Under the pieces are notes generated by a model. That model did no database searches. It had not been told where the DNA came from and saw only the letters and a list, made by a program, of their open reading frames with translations. This document shows positions 9,074 through 19,758 of a stretch of DNA of 26,639 bases, piece by piece (position 1 is the stretch's first letter; each line of letters starts with the position of its first letter). The position numbers and the translations under genes were made by a program. Source of the DNA: Aureobasidium sp. EXF-3400 (Eukaryota; Ascomycota; Dothideomycetes; Dothideales; Saccotheciaceae); NCBI GenBank assembly GCA_024195585.1, contig SWBL01000505.1:1-26639 (forward strand). The letters run 5' to 3'.

Positions 9074-10102
9074 ATGGCCACGCTGCTGTGGGGTTATCTT
9101 CGCATACCCTTCTTGTTCGCTTCTGGTCTGGGCATGGTTCTTAGTAGTGGCCTCTTCTACTACCAGAAGTATGTCTACTACTTCCACTTGATCTTCGCTT
9201 TCTAATTCTACCGAGTGAATTGATCTATCCTCGAAATATCCCTCCGAATGCTCGCACCGACGTCCCAAGGCCATCTCAGCTTGGACTCGATGCTGAAGAA
9301 CTTAGTCTGCCTACACCAGATGGTGAAACACTGAGTGCATTTCTCGTCAAGCCTGGGAATGCTAGCAAGACAAAGAATGTGACTCTCCTGATGTTTCATG
9401 GAAATGCTGGAAACATTGGCCATCGGCTTCCCATTGCTAAGATTCTGGCGAATGAAATGTATTGCAACGTCTTGATGCTTCAGTATCGAGGTTACGGCTT
9501 ATCCACTGGTAACCCCAACGAAAAAGGCATCGCTATTGACTCGCAAACTGGACTTGACTACATCCGGGGTCGAGAAGATCTCAACAAGACCAAGATTGTC
9601 ATCTATGGCCAGAGTCTAGGAGGTGCTGTCAGCATTGGCCTTGCTGTCAAGAACAAAGATAGAGGTGACATTGCTGGACTGATACTGGAAAACACTTTTC
9701 TCAGCATCAAGAAGATGATTCCGAGGTAGGGACTAACTCTCTGTTGTGTAGGGGATCCAACTAACAATTCGCAGTGTAATCCCTGCAGCCAAGTACTTGA
9801 CACCGCTCTGTCATCAAGTGTGGCCTAGTGAAGAGATGCTTCCACAGCTCACGAACACGCCCATCCTGTTTTTGAGCGGGCTCCAGGATGAGATTGTACC
9901 GTACGTGTCGACATCTGAGCTTTTTGCGGGTATGATGCTGATCAACGACAGGCCACCGCACATGAAAAAACTGTTTGACATCTGTCGCTCAGAGCCGAAA
10001 ATCTGGAAGGAGTTCCCTTATGGTGATCATAACAACACAGTTGCAGAGGCAGGATATTTCCACAGCATCCAGGACTTCCTCGATAGATACGTTGTTTCAT
10101 AA
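9074..10102 (+). CDS. Bem46/ABHD13-like alpha/beta hydrolase, membrane anchored
   Basis: Four exons: 9074-9168, 9216-9725, 9775-9900 and 9952-10102 (introns 47, 49 and 51 bp); 293 aa. An N-terminal hydrophobic segment (about 8-30) is followed by QNELIYPRNIP, the family signature restored by splicing intron 1. Catalytic features are the oxyanion motif HGNAGN (93-98), nucleophile elbow GQSLGG with Ser165, Asp240 in LQDEIVP, and His270 in GDHNNT. The 51-bp intron at 9901-9951 (GTACGT...GACAG) is stopless and in frame; removing it gives the expected DEIVPPPHMKKLF junction. Family members are ER/plasma-membrane associated and linked to fungal polarity and germination; their substrate is not known. 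The start at 9074 matches usual length; in-frame ATGs at 8921 and 8744 would add an Arg/Ser-rich extension. Confidence 0.9.
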
Positions 10103-11722
10103 TGCGGCCATTTGTTTGAGTAGCATTTCGCATTCTTGCACGAACCAGTCGTGCGTCAAGTCCGTTGCAGTGCGGTCAATTCGGCATCATTTATTAACTA
10201 TCCCATAAAGAACATCGTCAGTCTCCAGCCACTCTTCAGGCCCCTGGAGCCGGTGATTATCCTTGTACATGCATGTATGACACAAGAATAGCTGGTCGAA
10301 GGGGTGCAGTAGGTTTGAGCCTTTTCCCGACGAAGCGCCTACATTCGAACACACGCCGTTGAAGGACATAGAGCCAAGCAAACTCTATCGTCGTCAAAGT
10401 GAAGAACACATCAGTGTTAATCGTGGGCATCTGAGTCGCTGGCAATGCGTCTCGTGGACGTGGCGTGAGAAGAAGAAGAAGGATTCCCTTGTATCATTGT
10501 GATCATAAGGCCAAGCAAGGCAACAGGCAGCAAGATGACCATCCTATCGGCCCTGCATGTCTCCTTCGTACCCAGCAACGTTGCACTCATTTCAGGATCA
10601 CAGCACGATTCGTGTGGCTGCCGAAGCTACCAGAAAATTGTCTCTTAACAACACGACGATATCCTAGCCATAGGAAGTCAAGCTTGGAAGAACCAATGAT
10701 TCGTAGTGCAACTGGATCCTGTATAGAACCATCCACGTCTTTTACGAACAGCTTGGCGAGCAGGGATGAGGACTCTACCTCATATACATTGACCCGTCAT
10801 GTGTCGACAAACAGGCAATGTGAGGCTGGGAATCGAAGTACGTCCCGCAGCCTTGCTCCAAAAGATGTCGCGAGTCGCCGATAAACGCAGAGTGCTTGGA
10901 TCCTGATGATCAATTGCTTGCAAAATACGAATTCACGCGACAGAATCTTGCAAAATGCAGGTCGATTCTTGCCGAAAACAGAGAATGCTACACTGAACCG
11001 TTTGGACCACAAAGGATGGGCCCGCATTGCGGGGAGATCGAATGCACGCAGAAAGCGACACCAGTAACGACATGCTCACGTAATCTTTAGCATCAATGTG
11101 TGCAATTTGCTCTGTGGTATACCGTAGATGGAATCTGTTGAGGTAAAGGATTCAAGGGCGAACAGCATGATAACTTATAGCTGCACTGAAATTTGGTGGC
11201 TTGCTTCGATCACCACGGCAAGCCATGACCCATGAGTGTCAGTCGGGGAAGGAGCAAAGATCCTCCACCCCGGTCGAAAAATCCTCCCTTTGTTCGAGAC
11301 AACAACGTCCATAGCCAACGCAGGGGTGAATCAACTATAATAAAAAGAAATACTCAAGTCTTGGCAGACGAATGGGCGCGGTGGAAATCAAAACCCGGCG
11401 GCGTTTTTGAACGTAACACGGGTTGGGTGTCAGCTCTGGAGATTCGCTGTCGAAATGCCCTAACACAATGTCGTTATACCTCAGCTAAGGTTGAGGCGTT
11501 TGCTAACCAGCAGGCAGCCGTCTTTTCGTGTTCTGCCCGTGTTTGGCCGTCGGTGAGTCTGTTCGGTGACTCCGTATGTATTCAGCCGCAGGCATCTGCA
11601 CCAGGGTTTCCATGTAGAAAAAGAGCTTTCATTCCTCGCCTTAGTAAGTCGTTGCAACCCTTGTCCCACCTCTCCACACAACATTGGTCGAGGAAACAAA
11701 AATCCACAGCCGAACCCTCGAT
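10103..11722. other. Gene-poor 1.6 kb region upstream of the MFS transporter
   Basis: No gene can be supported. The longest plus frame, 10465-10884 (139 codons), is basic and rich in Arg/Ser/Thr without a family signature. A minus frame at 10187-10381 (64 codons) has a Cys-x-x-Cys but no other support. A plus frame at 11232-11822 overlaps the transporter start out of frame. A 7-bp inverted repeat, GGCTTGC/GCAAGCC, lies at 11198-11224. An A-rich TATAATAAAA-like stretch is at about 11336-11346. GTAAGT at 11644 and CCACAG ending at 11709 could bound a 5'-UTR intron of the transporter, but no clear branch site is visible. Confidence 0.5.
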
Positions 11723-13465
11723 ATGGGTTTCTTCGACAGAAAGAGCAAGGAATCTAGTCGTCCAGACTCATTGGACGCTACCTCACCTGGCGAGCTTCAA
11801 TCCTCAGAGAAGTTCGACGTAGAAAAGCTCAACGAGGCACAGATTCGCGCTGCATCCGTCATCTCTGGCGATGAAAAGCCAGTAGCTGGGATTGACTCCG
11901 ATGCCACACAAAACGACGAAGATGAAGCCGATGCCCAATATCCTACTAGTTTCAAGCTCACCCTCATCACTATTGCTCTGTGCTTGGCGGTGTTCTGTAT
12001 GGCTCTAGACAATACGATCATCGCGACCGCCATTCCCAAGATCACAGACCACTTCAAGGCAATTGACGATATTGCTTGGTACGGATCTGCCTACCTTCTC
12101 ACGACATGTTCCTTCCAACTGTTCTTTGGTAAGCTCTACTCGTTCTTGAGCTTGAAGTGGGTCTTCCTTGCGGCGTTGTTGATCTTTGAGCTTGGCTCTT
12201 TCCTCTGTGGCATTGCTCCAACCTCAACAGCACTCATTGTTGGACGTGCCATTGCTGGTGTGGGCTCTGCTGGCCTGTTCTCAGGAGCCATTTTGATCGT
12301 TGCAAACTCTGTACCTCTTCGATCAAGACCGACATACACTGGTCTTATTGGTGCTATGTATGGTCTGGCTAGTGTGGCAGGTCCATTGATGGGTGGTGCT
12401 TTCACTGACCACCTCACTTGGCGTTGGTGTTTCTACATCAATCTTCCCTTTGGAGCCGTCACTGGTATTTTCATCATCTTCTTCTTCCACCCTACCAAGA
12501 GAGCAAAGAAGCTCGCCGTTGGCTGGAAGAATCGCCTTATGGACTTCGACCCCGCTGGCACTGTCGTCTTCTTGCCCATGATCATCTGTCTATTACTAGC
12601 ACTCCAATGGGGTGGTAGCACATATGCTTGGGGCAACGGTCGCATCATCGCCCTCTTTGTGGTCTTTGGCGTTCTCTGCGCAATCTTCATCAGCGTCCAA
12701 TTCTACGTCGGAGACAAAGCCACCATCCCCATCCGTGTCATCAAGCAGCGAAGTGTTGCAGCAAGCGCCTGGTACGGTGTCTGTCTTGGAGCTGCGTTCT
12801 TTTTGTTCGTATACTACCTGCCCATCTGGTTCCAAGCCATCAAAGGAGTCTCTGCTACAAAGTCTGGAATCATGTCTCTGCCCATGATCCTCGGCGTGGT
12901 GATCATCTCAATCATTGCTGGAGGTTTGGTTACTACCTTTGGATACTACACACCCTTTATGATTACCTCATCGGTGCTTATGACTATTGGCGCAGGCCTT
13001 TTGACCACTTTTAAAGTCACCACAGGCCATGCAGAATGGATCGGCTACCAAGCCCTCTTCGGCATCGGTGTCGGCATGGGTATGCAACAAACCCTCATCG
13101 CCGTGCAAACCGTGCTTCCCGCCGCCGACATCCCCACCGGCACCGCTATCGTCATGTTCTTCCAAACCCTAGGTGGTGCTCTATTCATCTCTGTCGGCCA
13201 AAACGTGTTCACCAATAAACTAGTCTCTGGCCTTAAAGCCGCCGTCCCAGATTTAGATCCGGCAATTGTGCTCCAGACTGGTGCTACAAACCTCAAGAAT
13301 GCCATCAGTGCACAATACCGCGATGGCGTTCTTCACGCTTACAACGATGCATTGACGAATTCTTTCTATGTTGCTGTTGCGCTTGCTGCGCTTTCGATTG
13401 TGGGGTCTCTGGCTGTAGAGTGGAAGTCTGTCAAGGGCAAGAAGATTGAGATGATGGCAGGATGA
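11723..13465 (+). CDS. MFS transporter, DHA-type with 14 predicted TM helices
   Basis: A single exon; 580 aa from ATG 11723. The open frame runs upstream only to a TTG, so this is the first ATG. Residues 1-75 are a hydrophilic, acidic cytosolic tail. Membrane segments start near 78. Drug:H+ antiporter signatures are visible: motif D1 [13 protein letters not shown] (95-107), a motif A-like loop [11 protein letters not shown] (136-146), motif B with [10 protein letters not shown] (175-184), and the antiporter motif C GPLMGG (220-225) followed by [12 protein letters not shown]. Length and the long C-terminal half fit the 14-TM family that includes many fungal drug and secondary-metabolite exporters. 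It probably exports small molecules by proton antiport at the plasma membrane. The substrate cannot be inferred, and no polyketide or peptide synthetase lies nearby to suggest a cluster role. Confidence 0.93.
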   Translation: MGFFDRKSKESSRPDSLDATSPGELQSSEKFDVEKLNEAQIRAASVISGDEKPVAGIDSDATQNDEDEADAQYPTSFKLTLITIALCLAVFCMALDNTIIATAIPKITDHFKAIDDIAWYGSAYLLTTCSFQLFFGKLYSFLSLKWVFLAALLIFELGSFLCGIAPTSTALIVGRAIAGVGSAGLFSGAILIVANSVPLRSRPTYTGLIGAMYGLASVAGPLMGGAFTDHLTWRWCFYINLPFGAVTGIFIIFFFHPTKRAKKLAVGWKNRLMDFDPAGTVVFLPMIICLLLALQWGGSTYAWGNGRIIALFVVFGVLCAIFISVQFYVGDKATIPIRVIKQRSVAASAWYGVCLGAAFFLFVYYLPIWFQAIKGVSATKSGIMSLPMILGVVIISIIAGGLVTTFGYYTPFMITSSVLMTIGAGLLTTFKVTTGHAEWIGYQALFGIGVGMGMQQTLIAVQTVLPAADIPTGTAIVMFFQTLGGALFISVGQNVFTNKLVSGLKAAVPDLDPAIVLQTGATNLKNAISAQYRDGVLHAYNDALTNSFYVAVALAALSIVGSLAVEWKSVKGKKIEMMAG

Positions 13466-14161
13466 GCCAGCCACTCCAACGACGGGATTATATACGACGA
13501 ACGCGATCAACGACATATTTGGCGTTTTCCAGTTATTTTGCTGCCTAGGGTTGTAATGATAAGAGGATGGTCTTCTCTTTTGGTATAGAAAGAGGCATAA
13601 CTTTCCACTCGGAGCCAAAACTTTTTCTTCTTGCCATGTATAATACCACTTTTGGGAAACGAGTCACACAAAGCAAGTCTCTCATTTCCACTTTCCCAAA
13701 TCTCGCTTTGACTGTAAACAAGTAGCCAAAAAACGATGCGTGATATTATATGGGGGGAGATCAGTAGAGTAGCTTGAAGATTTACGCTTTCGACGTACAG
13801 TGAATTCAATCTAGAGAGTTGTTTTGCTCATTCGTCAGTTTATGGACCTGAGAAGGATAATTCAAATTTGCATGTTGACCACCCAGCAACACCAAAACTT
13901 GATTGAATGCTAGGACTGGCAGAATATAAAATGAAAAAGCATGGAGGTGTCTCTGGTCCATGTCGGGAGAGGGAAAACTGCATAGCGTCGTGATCATTGC
14001 AATCTGGTTTCATGCCCGTTCTTCTTGATTGCATTGTGTTTTGAATGCAGTACAGCAAAACATTCTTTTTTTTTTGGTCAATTACAGTATTTACTCATTA
14101 CGTCTTTGTGCAAGCCCTCGACTCTTGTGCCTCCTTGCTCTTTCATCAGAGTTTAGACCTC
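13466..14161. other. Convergent 3' intergenic region, MFS / DUF3405
   Basis: About 700 A/T-rich bases between two converging genes, so mainly 3' UTRs and termination signals. A T10 tract is at 14066-14075. Short minus-strand frames (13253-14058) have no recognisable features. Nothing else seen. Confidence 0.55.
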
Positions 14162-16450
14162 TTACTCTCCTTCCCTGTGCTCGTAAATCAGATCGACATG
14201 CTTGACAGGATGCAGCAGCATGCCTGGCAAACACATCCTCCCTTCGCCCTCGACTTCTTCCATCTCACCTCCATCTCCATCAACTCTGTAGCCCAACCAC
14301 CGCTTCCAGAGGTTACCTGGGAACCCAGCATGATAATACCAGGTCGTGCCCAAGAAGTTGTGCTGGAGTTCATCACTAAACACACTTGTTCTTGCACCTC
14401 CTGAAGCACCGTGCAGACCATTGTTAAACACAGCAGCGAGGTATGAGGTTGGCCACCTGCGATCAATGTAGACTGGGTGTGGTGCGTAGACGGCTTTTAA
14501 TCCGTGGTGTAGAGCGCAGGAGCCAGGCCACATTTCTGAAAACATACTGTGGCGCTGGAGAGCGGTTTCTCTGTGCATGGTTTCGAGGAGACGGCGAGAC
14601 TGACGAGACGCCGTGATGATGGCCGTGCGACGGGGAGGAAAGCCAGCAGAGGTGTTGTAGCCTGTGACATCTTCTGCTAATATCCAATTGGTGGCGTGCG
14701 GGTCGAAAAGAGGGTTGAAGGTAATGAAATCTGCTGGCTCGCTCACGCCCCAGGAGTAGTTGTCCTTGTCCGGCGTGGTGGGGGGTTGAGGGTCATTCTC
14801 GGTTTCGATATGATCGCCTTCGCCAGTCGGTGGCAATGGGCCCCAGACAGGCGGCGTGCGTGCTTGAGTGTTTTCGGTCCCGGACACTTTTTCGTACATG
14901 CCTGCTTTGTGGGCTGTGCCATGCTCGGTCTGTACGCGAACCATGTGCTTAAAATCTTCCCAGGAGCCGTGTTCAGATGGAATGTAGAATCTGCCGTTGC
15001 GCTCCCAGAGACCTTTGCGGGGCTGCTGGTCTGCCCATTTGCCGACCTTGTCGAAGAGATGATAGAAGTGGCCGGTATAGCGAATGTCCATTTCCCAGTG
15101 CCAGAAGAAATCGTACTCGGGGTGCATGTGAGCAAAGTAAGACAATGGCATATTCGTAGATCTGTAGGCACCGTGAATTGGCAAATCACGGTAGTTGGTT
15201 TCCGCTATGCCTCCATATATCAAACTCATCTGTCTCTCTGACCAGAGTGTACCCATACCCCTGAACTCTAGAGGGAGCGAGTCGTTCAAAACACGCTGGT
15301 AGGTAAAGTCATCACTCCATATAGGCATGTCGTTATCCTTGACGTGGACCAGGAAATGAATAGTATACTCGCCGCCAGATTGGAGAGACAACTCATTGAC
15401 TAGGGCGCGCAAGTAGAACATGTCTTCATCGTCATATTGGTAGTCGTGCCATGTTCGGATAACAACAGCTTGTCTGGGTAGCAGCTTCTTGTCTTGTTTC
15501 TCGTCTCTTTTAGGCTTATCGTCCTCGGGGCCTCCAACAGGCATGTCAGTAAAAAAGTGGTTTCGAGTCTTTGGTACAGGCTTGAAGCGATTTTTGTTCT
15601 TCTGAGCGCATTTCTGCTGGGCTTGAGCCCAACTGACTTCACGATAGTCAATTTCGGTCTTGGCGCTCCAGACTTGATCTGCTCCTTCGCGATGGCCTTC
15701 CATGCCGGCACCACTGCCACCCCATCTCTTGCTGTAGCCTAAGCCATAGGGACCGAGTCTTCCATAGCGATCAAAGCAAACGTCGCAATTCATGCCAAAT
15801 ATTTCATAAGAGCCCATGATAGGGTCTGGGAAGCCTTTGGGTATTCCTGGGTATGCTAGAAGCTGTGGGACATTGCTCTTTCTTTGCTCATCGAGATAAC
15901 ACTCGACAAGACCATCCTGCTTGACAGGACTGAATCTCTGGCCTTGGGGTATATCTCTCTTCTGGAAGCCCTCTTCTTCTGTTGGAGCGGTCTGATCTAC
16001 CTGGACTTTCTGCACGGTAGGTTCCAGCGAGTTGTTCTCGGGATCTGGGTATTCGGGTTTGTTGTCGGCGCGAGAGACCAGTGTTCTGATACCGCCATGA
16101 TAGCGTTTCAAGAAGGGGAAACTCTCCCAAGTGGGTGGTGGAGGTGGTGGTTTCGCCTCACCGGAACGTAATGATGCTTCGGAAAGAGCGCTCAATCGAG
16201 CCAAGGTAAGACCAAGTCCAACCAGAATCAGGACAATGATCAAGGTGAAGTATCGCGTGAAGCGACGTGGCGGCAAGGGGTAAGAAGTGGCACTGCGAGC
16301 ACCAGAGGGGCGTCGCAAGATTGGAGTGGGATTCGAGTCTGAGGCGTCATCATCGTCTGATAAGCGTTCCTTGTCGCCATCGACCCATCGTCCATCAAGA
16401 GCAACGTAGCCTGGTCCTTTGTCCTTGCGCTTGGGTATCCGGAAAGGCAT
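14162..16450 (-). CDS. DUF3405 family type II membrane protein, glycosyltransferase-like
   Basis: A single exon, 762 aa, starting MPFRIPKRKD. Basic and acidic stretches precede one transmembrane segment (about 66-84, FTLIIVLILVGLGLTLARL), giving type II topology with a Pro-rich stem (101-106 is six prolines). The large luminal domain contains the conserved block YDFFWHWEMDIRYTGHFYHL (about 446-465) and several Cys and Trp residues. A Pro-rich linker follows, then the segments GFPPRRTAII and HNFLGTTWYYHAGFPGN. I recognise this as the fungal-specific DUF3405 family. Its type II layout and the acidic EMDIR motif, reminiscent of metal-binding motifs in GT-A glycosyltransferases, suggest a Golgi glycosyltransferase; that is inference and no substrate is known. 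It shares a divergent promoter region with the acid phosphatase. Confidence 0.85.
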   Translation of the reverse strand: MPFRIPKRKDKGPGYVALDGRWVDGDKERLSDDDDASDSNPTPILRRPSGARSATSYPLPPRRFTRYFTLIIVLILVGLGLTLARLSALSEASLRSGEAKPPPPPPTWESFPFLKRYHGGIRTLVSRADNKPEYPDPENNSLEPTVQKVQVDQTAPTEEEGFQKRDIPQGQRFSPVKQDGLVECYLDEQRKSNVPQLLAYPGIPKGFPDPIMGSYEIFGMNCDVCFDRYGRLGPYGLGYSKRWGGSGAGMEGHREGADQVWSAKTEIDYREVSWAQAQQKCAQKNKNRFKPVPKTRNHFFTDMPVGGPEDDKPKRDEKQDKKLLPRQAVVIRTWHDYQYDDEDMFYLRALVNELSLQSGGEYTIHFLVHVKDNDMPIWSDDFTYQRVLNDSLPLEFRGMGTLWSERQMSLIYGGIAETNYRDLPIHGAYRSTNMPLSYFAHMHPEYDFFWHWEMDIRYTGHFYHLFDKVGKWADQQPRKGLWERNGRFYIPSEHGSWEDFKHMVRVQTEHGTAHKAGMYEKVSGTENTQARTPPVWGPLPPTGEGDHIETENDPQPPTTPDKDNYSWGVSEPADFITFNPLFDPHATNWILAEDVTGYNTSAGFPPRRTAIITASRQSRRLLETMHRETALQRHSMFSEMWPGSCALHHGLKAVYAPHPVYIDRRWPTSYLAAVFNNGLHGASGGARTSVFSDELQHNFLGTTWYYHAGFPGNLWKRWLGYRVDGDGGEMEEVEGEGRMCLPGMLLHPVKHVDLIYEHREGE

Positions 16451-17117
16451 GGTTCAGGCCATACGAGGATACGGTCGTTATTCGAGGTCACTTTGATATG
16501 CGCACAGACCGTGTTTGCGTCAAAGATGCGTGGTTTGGACGGCTCGAGATGTTCTGATAGAATTGGCGTGTGAGTGTCTGTGATTTAGAAGCTCCAGAAT
16601 GCAAGAAGCGGTACAGTGCAGCACGAGTATTTTGACGTGGCCATGGTGACTTCCATGTTGTTTAGCCACGGCCATTGTGTTCCTTCCACGTCTTGGCTGC
16701 TGCTGTTTCCGAGGAGACTTTGATGAAGACGCCGCTCAACATCTCCGCCTTTTGCACCACCATCTCGACTCTTTTCCTCGTCGCAGACCAAAACCAACTT
16801 AGATCATGTCTATGCAATTTTTCAACACATTTCACCTTGGCAGAGTTGCCGAGAGGCATTCATCCCTGGAGGCTCAGGCATGATTTTCATCATCGGCCGC
16901 TCTTTCCCGTCCTACTCAAGCCAATCGTGTCTCTCCAGTCTTGCACGCTGAGCTTCATCTTCCTAAACTCCACTCTCAATACAACCATACCTCTCAACCT
17001 GCCTGCAATACGAACTACATCGTCTACTATAAGAGCTAGGCCCTGGGCCTGCTCAACATGTGTCAGCTTGCCTTTCTACTTCTACTCGCATTACTGGCCT
17101 TGACTATCTGGTTCACT
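16451..17117. promoter_or_regulatory. Divergent promoter region, DUF3405 / acid phosphatase, with TATA-like box
   Basis: About 670 bases between divergent genes. A TATAAG box at 17028-17033 is followed by a pyrimidine-rich stretch just before the ATG at 17118, as is common around fungal transcription starts. A plus-strand frame at 16675-17103 (142 codons) has no family resemblance and runs through these promoter elements, so it is not called. Confidence 0.45.
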
Positions 17118-18783
17118 ATGCACTATCTATATTCGTTCCCCGTTCTTTTCTCTTTTGCTTCAGTTGTATCTTCCGCAAACACAACTGTAGACCTCTCATG
17201 GCATGCTCCACCATCGACCAAGGTCAGCGACCTTCAGTCTGTCATCAATAGCACTGGCGTTTTTGGGGACTTCATTTTCAACTCGTCCACCACTCCGGCA
17301 GGCCTACCATACTGTAAGTTGAACAGAACATAGTTTGTTCGCATTTTCTTGTCTCAAGCTGGTCGTTGAGACCATGTCCGTGAGATGAGAGGATGCTGTC
17401 CTGAAAGTCATCGAGTCACTAGCAATTGCCAAAGGTTCCAATCTCCGTCACATTCCAAAGCTAGACCGAGAGATATGCTACGAGAAGGCGCAAATTCTGT
17501 TGGAACTCTTATGGGCTTCTTTACTAACTTTCGCAGCAACCTATAACTGGTGCAACATGCCCCACGTCCGCTCCACTGAGTATCCCAAGGTCAATTCGAG
17601 TTACAAGCTCCAATACGTTCATATCATCCACCGCCATCATAAACGTACTCCATATGCAGCCAACACTTTCCCTGTGGAGTCGTATGCATGGGAGTGTTCG
17701 GATGAAGGTCTTTACTACAATGCCAACACCTTCACTGGTGCCAACGCCAATTCCTCGGCGTTGACATATTGGAGTGTCTTCACCTCTCCCTCAAACCCTT
17801 TGGCCCCGCAAGGCTTCAACGGCACATGTCAATTTCCTCAATTGACTGCGGGAGGTCTTGATGACAGTCACCAGCATGGCAAAGACATTTACGGCGTCTA
17901 TCACGGTTTGCTTGGTTTCCTACCCGCAAAATATGACTCCCACAAGATGCAATTCCGTGTGACCAACAATGTCATCACTTCTCAAGTCGCGAGTAACTTG
18001 ATCCCTGGCATGTTTGCCTCGCTGAGCGACAAGAACATTCCCCTGATGATTCAACCTGATTCAATCGATAGTCTGGAGCCTGCCTATACATGCTCCTCTG
18101 CATCCACCCTCTACTCGTCTTATGGCGTAGGCAGCACTAATGCAAATTGGACCGCTCATCTCACTGCTTCATCTGGTCTTGCTAGTGCTTTGGACGCCAT
18201 ATCCGGTATCTCCTCCAGTGCCACTGCCTGGCACCAGTCCTGGGACCACTACTTTGACAACCTTTCCGCTCGCCTCTGTCACTCGAAGCCCTTGCCCTGC
18301 AACAGCACCACTGGCGTCTGCGTCACCCAGTCTCAGGCAAACGAGGTCTTCCGCCTCGGCGAATACGAGTACAATTTCCTGTACCGCTCAGCTGGACCTC
18401 AAACTCTTGAGTATGCTCGTCGCAGCTATGGTATCTGGGTTGCTGAGCTGGCGAACCACTTCCGTGCCTTTCAAAATGGCACCGACTCTATCATCTACAG
18501 ACATGACGTTGCCCATGATGGCAGTATCTCTCGCTTGCTGGCCCTGCTCCAAATTCAGGAGATGGTATGGCCAGGCATGGGCTCTGAGGTCGTTTTTGAG
18601 CTCTACTCCAAGCACAATGAGTGGTTTGTACGCATTTTGTGGGGTGGACAGGTCTTGAGAAGCTCGAGTCCCACGCTGAGAAATGAGGTCGATATGGTGC
18701 CTCTGCAGAATGTCTTGGCCTATTTTGATGGCTTGGTTGGTCGTGGTGCTTCTTTGGTCCCTGGGCTCTGCAACCAGAGCTGA
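17118..18783 (+). CDS. Secreted histidine acid phosphatase (histidine phosphatase clade 2)
   Basis: Two exons, 17118-17313 and 17537-18783. The 223-bp intron (17314-17536) has donor GTAAGT and a CTAAC branch just before TTTCGCAG; the product is 480 aa. The first 20 residues, MHYLYSFPVLFSFASVVSSA, are a good signal peptide. Splicing gives YSTYNWCNMPHVR, a segment shared by fungal members. The catalytic N-motif reads RHHKRTP (98-104), a variant of RHGxRxP, and the distal HD motif is AHDGSI (His392-Asp393). N-x-S/T glycosylation sequons are numerous. The protein should be secreted or vacuolar and hydrolyse phosphomonoesters through a phosphohistidine; it resembles the ACP6/PXYLP1 side of the clade more than phytases. 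The substrate is unknown. An in-frame ATG at 17058 would add 20 residues, but it sits only 30 bp after the TATA-like box. Confidence 0.88.
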
Positions 18784-19221
18784 ACTGACATCGGAGCACA
18801 GCGTATCGGTCGAAACATGGAATGAATGAGGCCTCTAGTCCCCCAAACTGCTAGTATCAGATTATCTCACTGCTTCAGTCCCTAGAGTAATGAATTGGAC
18901 ATGTAATAGGAGTGATCCTGCTCTCAAAATCAGCCACAAAATTCCTGGTCAATCCGTCATCTCACTACAAGCTTTCTTCAAAGTTCCACATTGTAATCAC
19001 GGGCAGTGAGCTCCGAAATTGACAACCCATTCTCACATTCTTGTACACATGTAGCTTCAAGTCACAACTTGATGGCCGAAGCACCATCTCAGTATGCTTG
19101 CCTCACCGAAGTATAGCCGATGATTGCTGCTTTTCCGGAACATCTTACCCTCGTCCTCAGACTTGCGACACTCTGCATGTCATGCTGATCCAAGCTACAA
19201 ATAGCCGACCAACGCATGCTT

Positions 19222-19324
19222 AACCTGTCAATAGTCAGGTTGTCGTTCGGCAATTGTCAAGACGCCCTCGAAACTCCACCACATAGGTGGAGAACGGGCT
19301 GCCGAACAGAGAACGACCGTTCTC
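19222..19324. repeat. Three closely spaced inverted repeats upstream of the P450
   Basis: AACCTG-8 nt-CAGGTT lies at 19222-19241. CTCCACC-acata-GGTGGAG is at 19274-19292 (7-bp arms, 5-nt loop). GAGAACG-ac-CGTTCTC is at 19309-19324 (7-bp arms, 2-nt spacer). GAGAACGG at 19290-19297 also pairs perfectly with CCGTTCTC at 19317-19324, so the motif GAGAACG occurs three times in 35 bp (two direct, one inverted). The set lies 510-610 bp upstream of the P450 start codon and could be a set of sites for a dimeric regulator; no factor can be named. Confidence 0.6.
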
Positions 19325-19363
19325 GTTCGTGGACATCGAATGCGCTCAGACTTGCGAGCAAAT

Positions 19364-19397
19364 AGGTAATCATCGCAAAGAGGTAATCATCGCAAAG
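19364..19397. repeat. Perfect 17-bp tandem duplication
   Basis: The unit AGGTAATCATCGCAAAG occurs at 19364-19380 and again, without mismatch, at 19381-19397, followed by a further AGG. It is non-coding as far as I can see and lies about 440-470 bp upstream of the P450 start. Lack of divergence suggests a recent duplication or slippage. Confidence 0.85.
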
Positions 19398-19751
19398 AGG
19401 GCAGGAGAAACTCCGATGTCTGCTCAAAGAGGAACCGGGAAAAATTGCTGGAACCGTGGAAGCAGTGATCGGGCACATTTTCCTACTCCAGGCAAAGCAG
19501 CAACTTTCGGCCTGCTAACGTTCAAACGCCTACTTCACCTCCAACCAGTCAACCTGGGGTTTGAAGACAACGTACCCCGCCCTTTTGATTTCCGGGGTGG
19601 AGATGAAGATGGTGGGGCAGTTACTGTATTATGCCAAGGTGAGTATCGGCGAGGGCTGGGATTGTTGAACCTTCGCTCAAAGTTACTCTGCTGGGATGGA
19701 GCATATCCTTCCAAGTGTTTGTAGCTTTGTGACTTTGGCAGGAGAGGTAAG

Positions 19752-19758
19752 TATATAT
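19752..19758 (+). promoter_or_regulatory. TATA box of the P450 gene
   Basis: TATATAT lies 76 bp upstream of the ATG at 19834, a usual distance in filamentous fungi. A CT-rich and then A/C-rich leader (TCTAACAACCACCAAC) follows. Confidence 0.5.

Noticed and set aside
10187..10381. 64-codon minus-strand frame with FLCHTCMYKD
   Set aside because: Short, one Cys-x-x-Cys only, overlapped by another frame, and no extension by splicing that I could justify.
10465..10884. 139-codon plus-strand frame in the gene-poor region
   Set aside because: Basic, Arg/Ser/Thr-biased composition, no family signature, no signal peptide or clear promoter; probably chance.
11232..11822. 196-codon plus-strand frame overlapping the transporter start
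   Set aside because: Runs out of frame into the MFS coding sequence and spans its promoter; low-complexity sequence with no homology I recognise.
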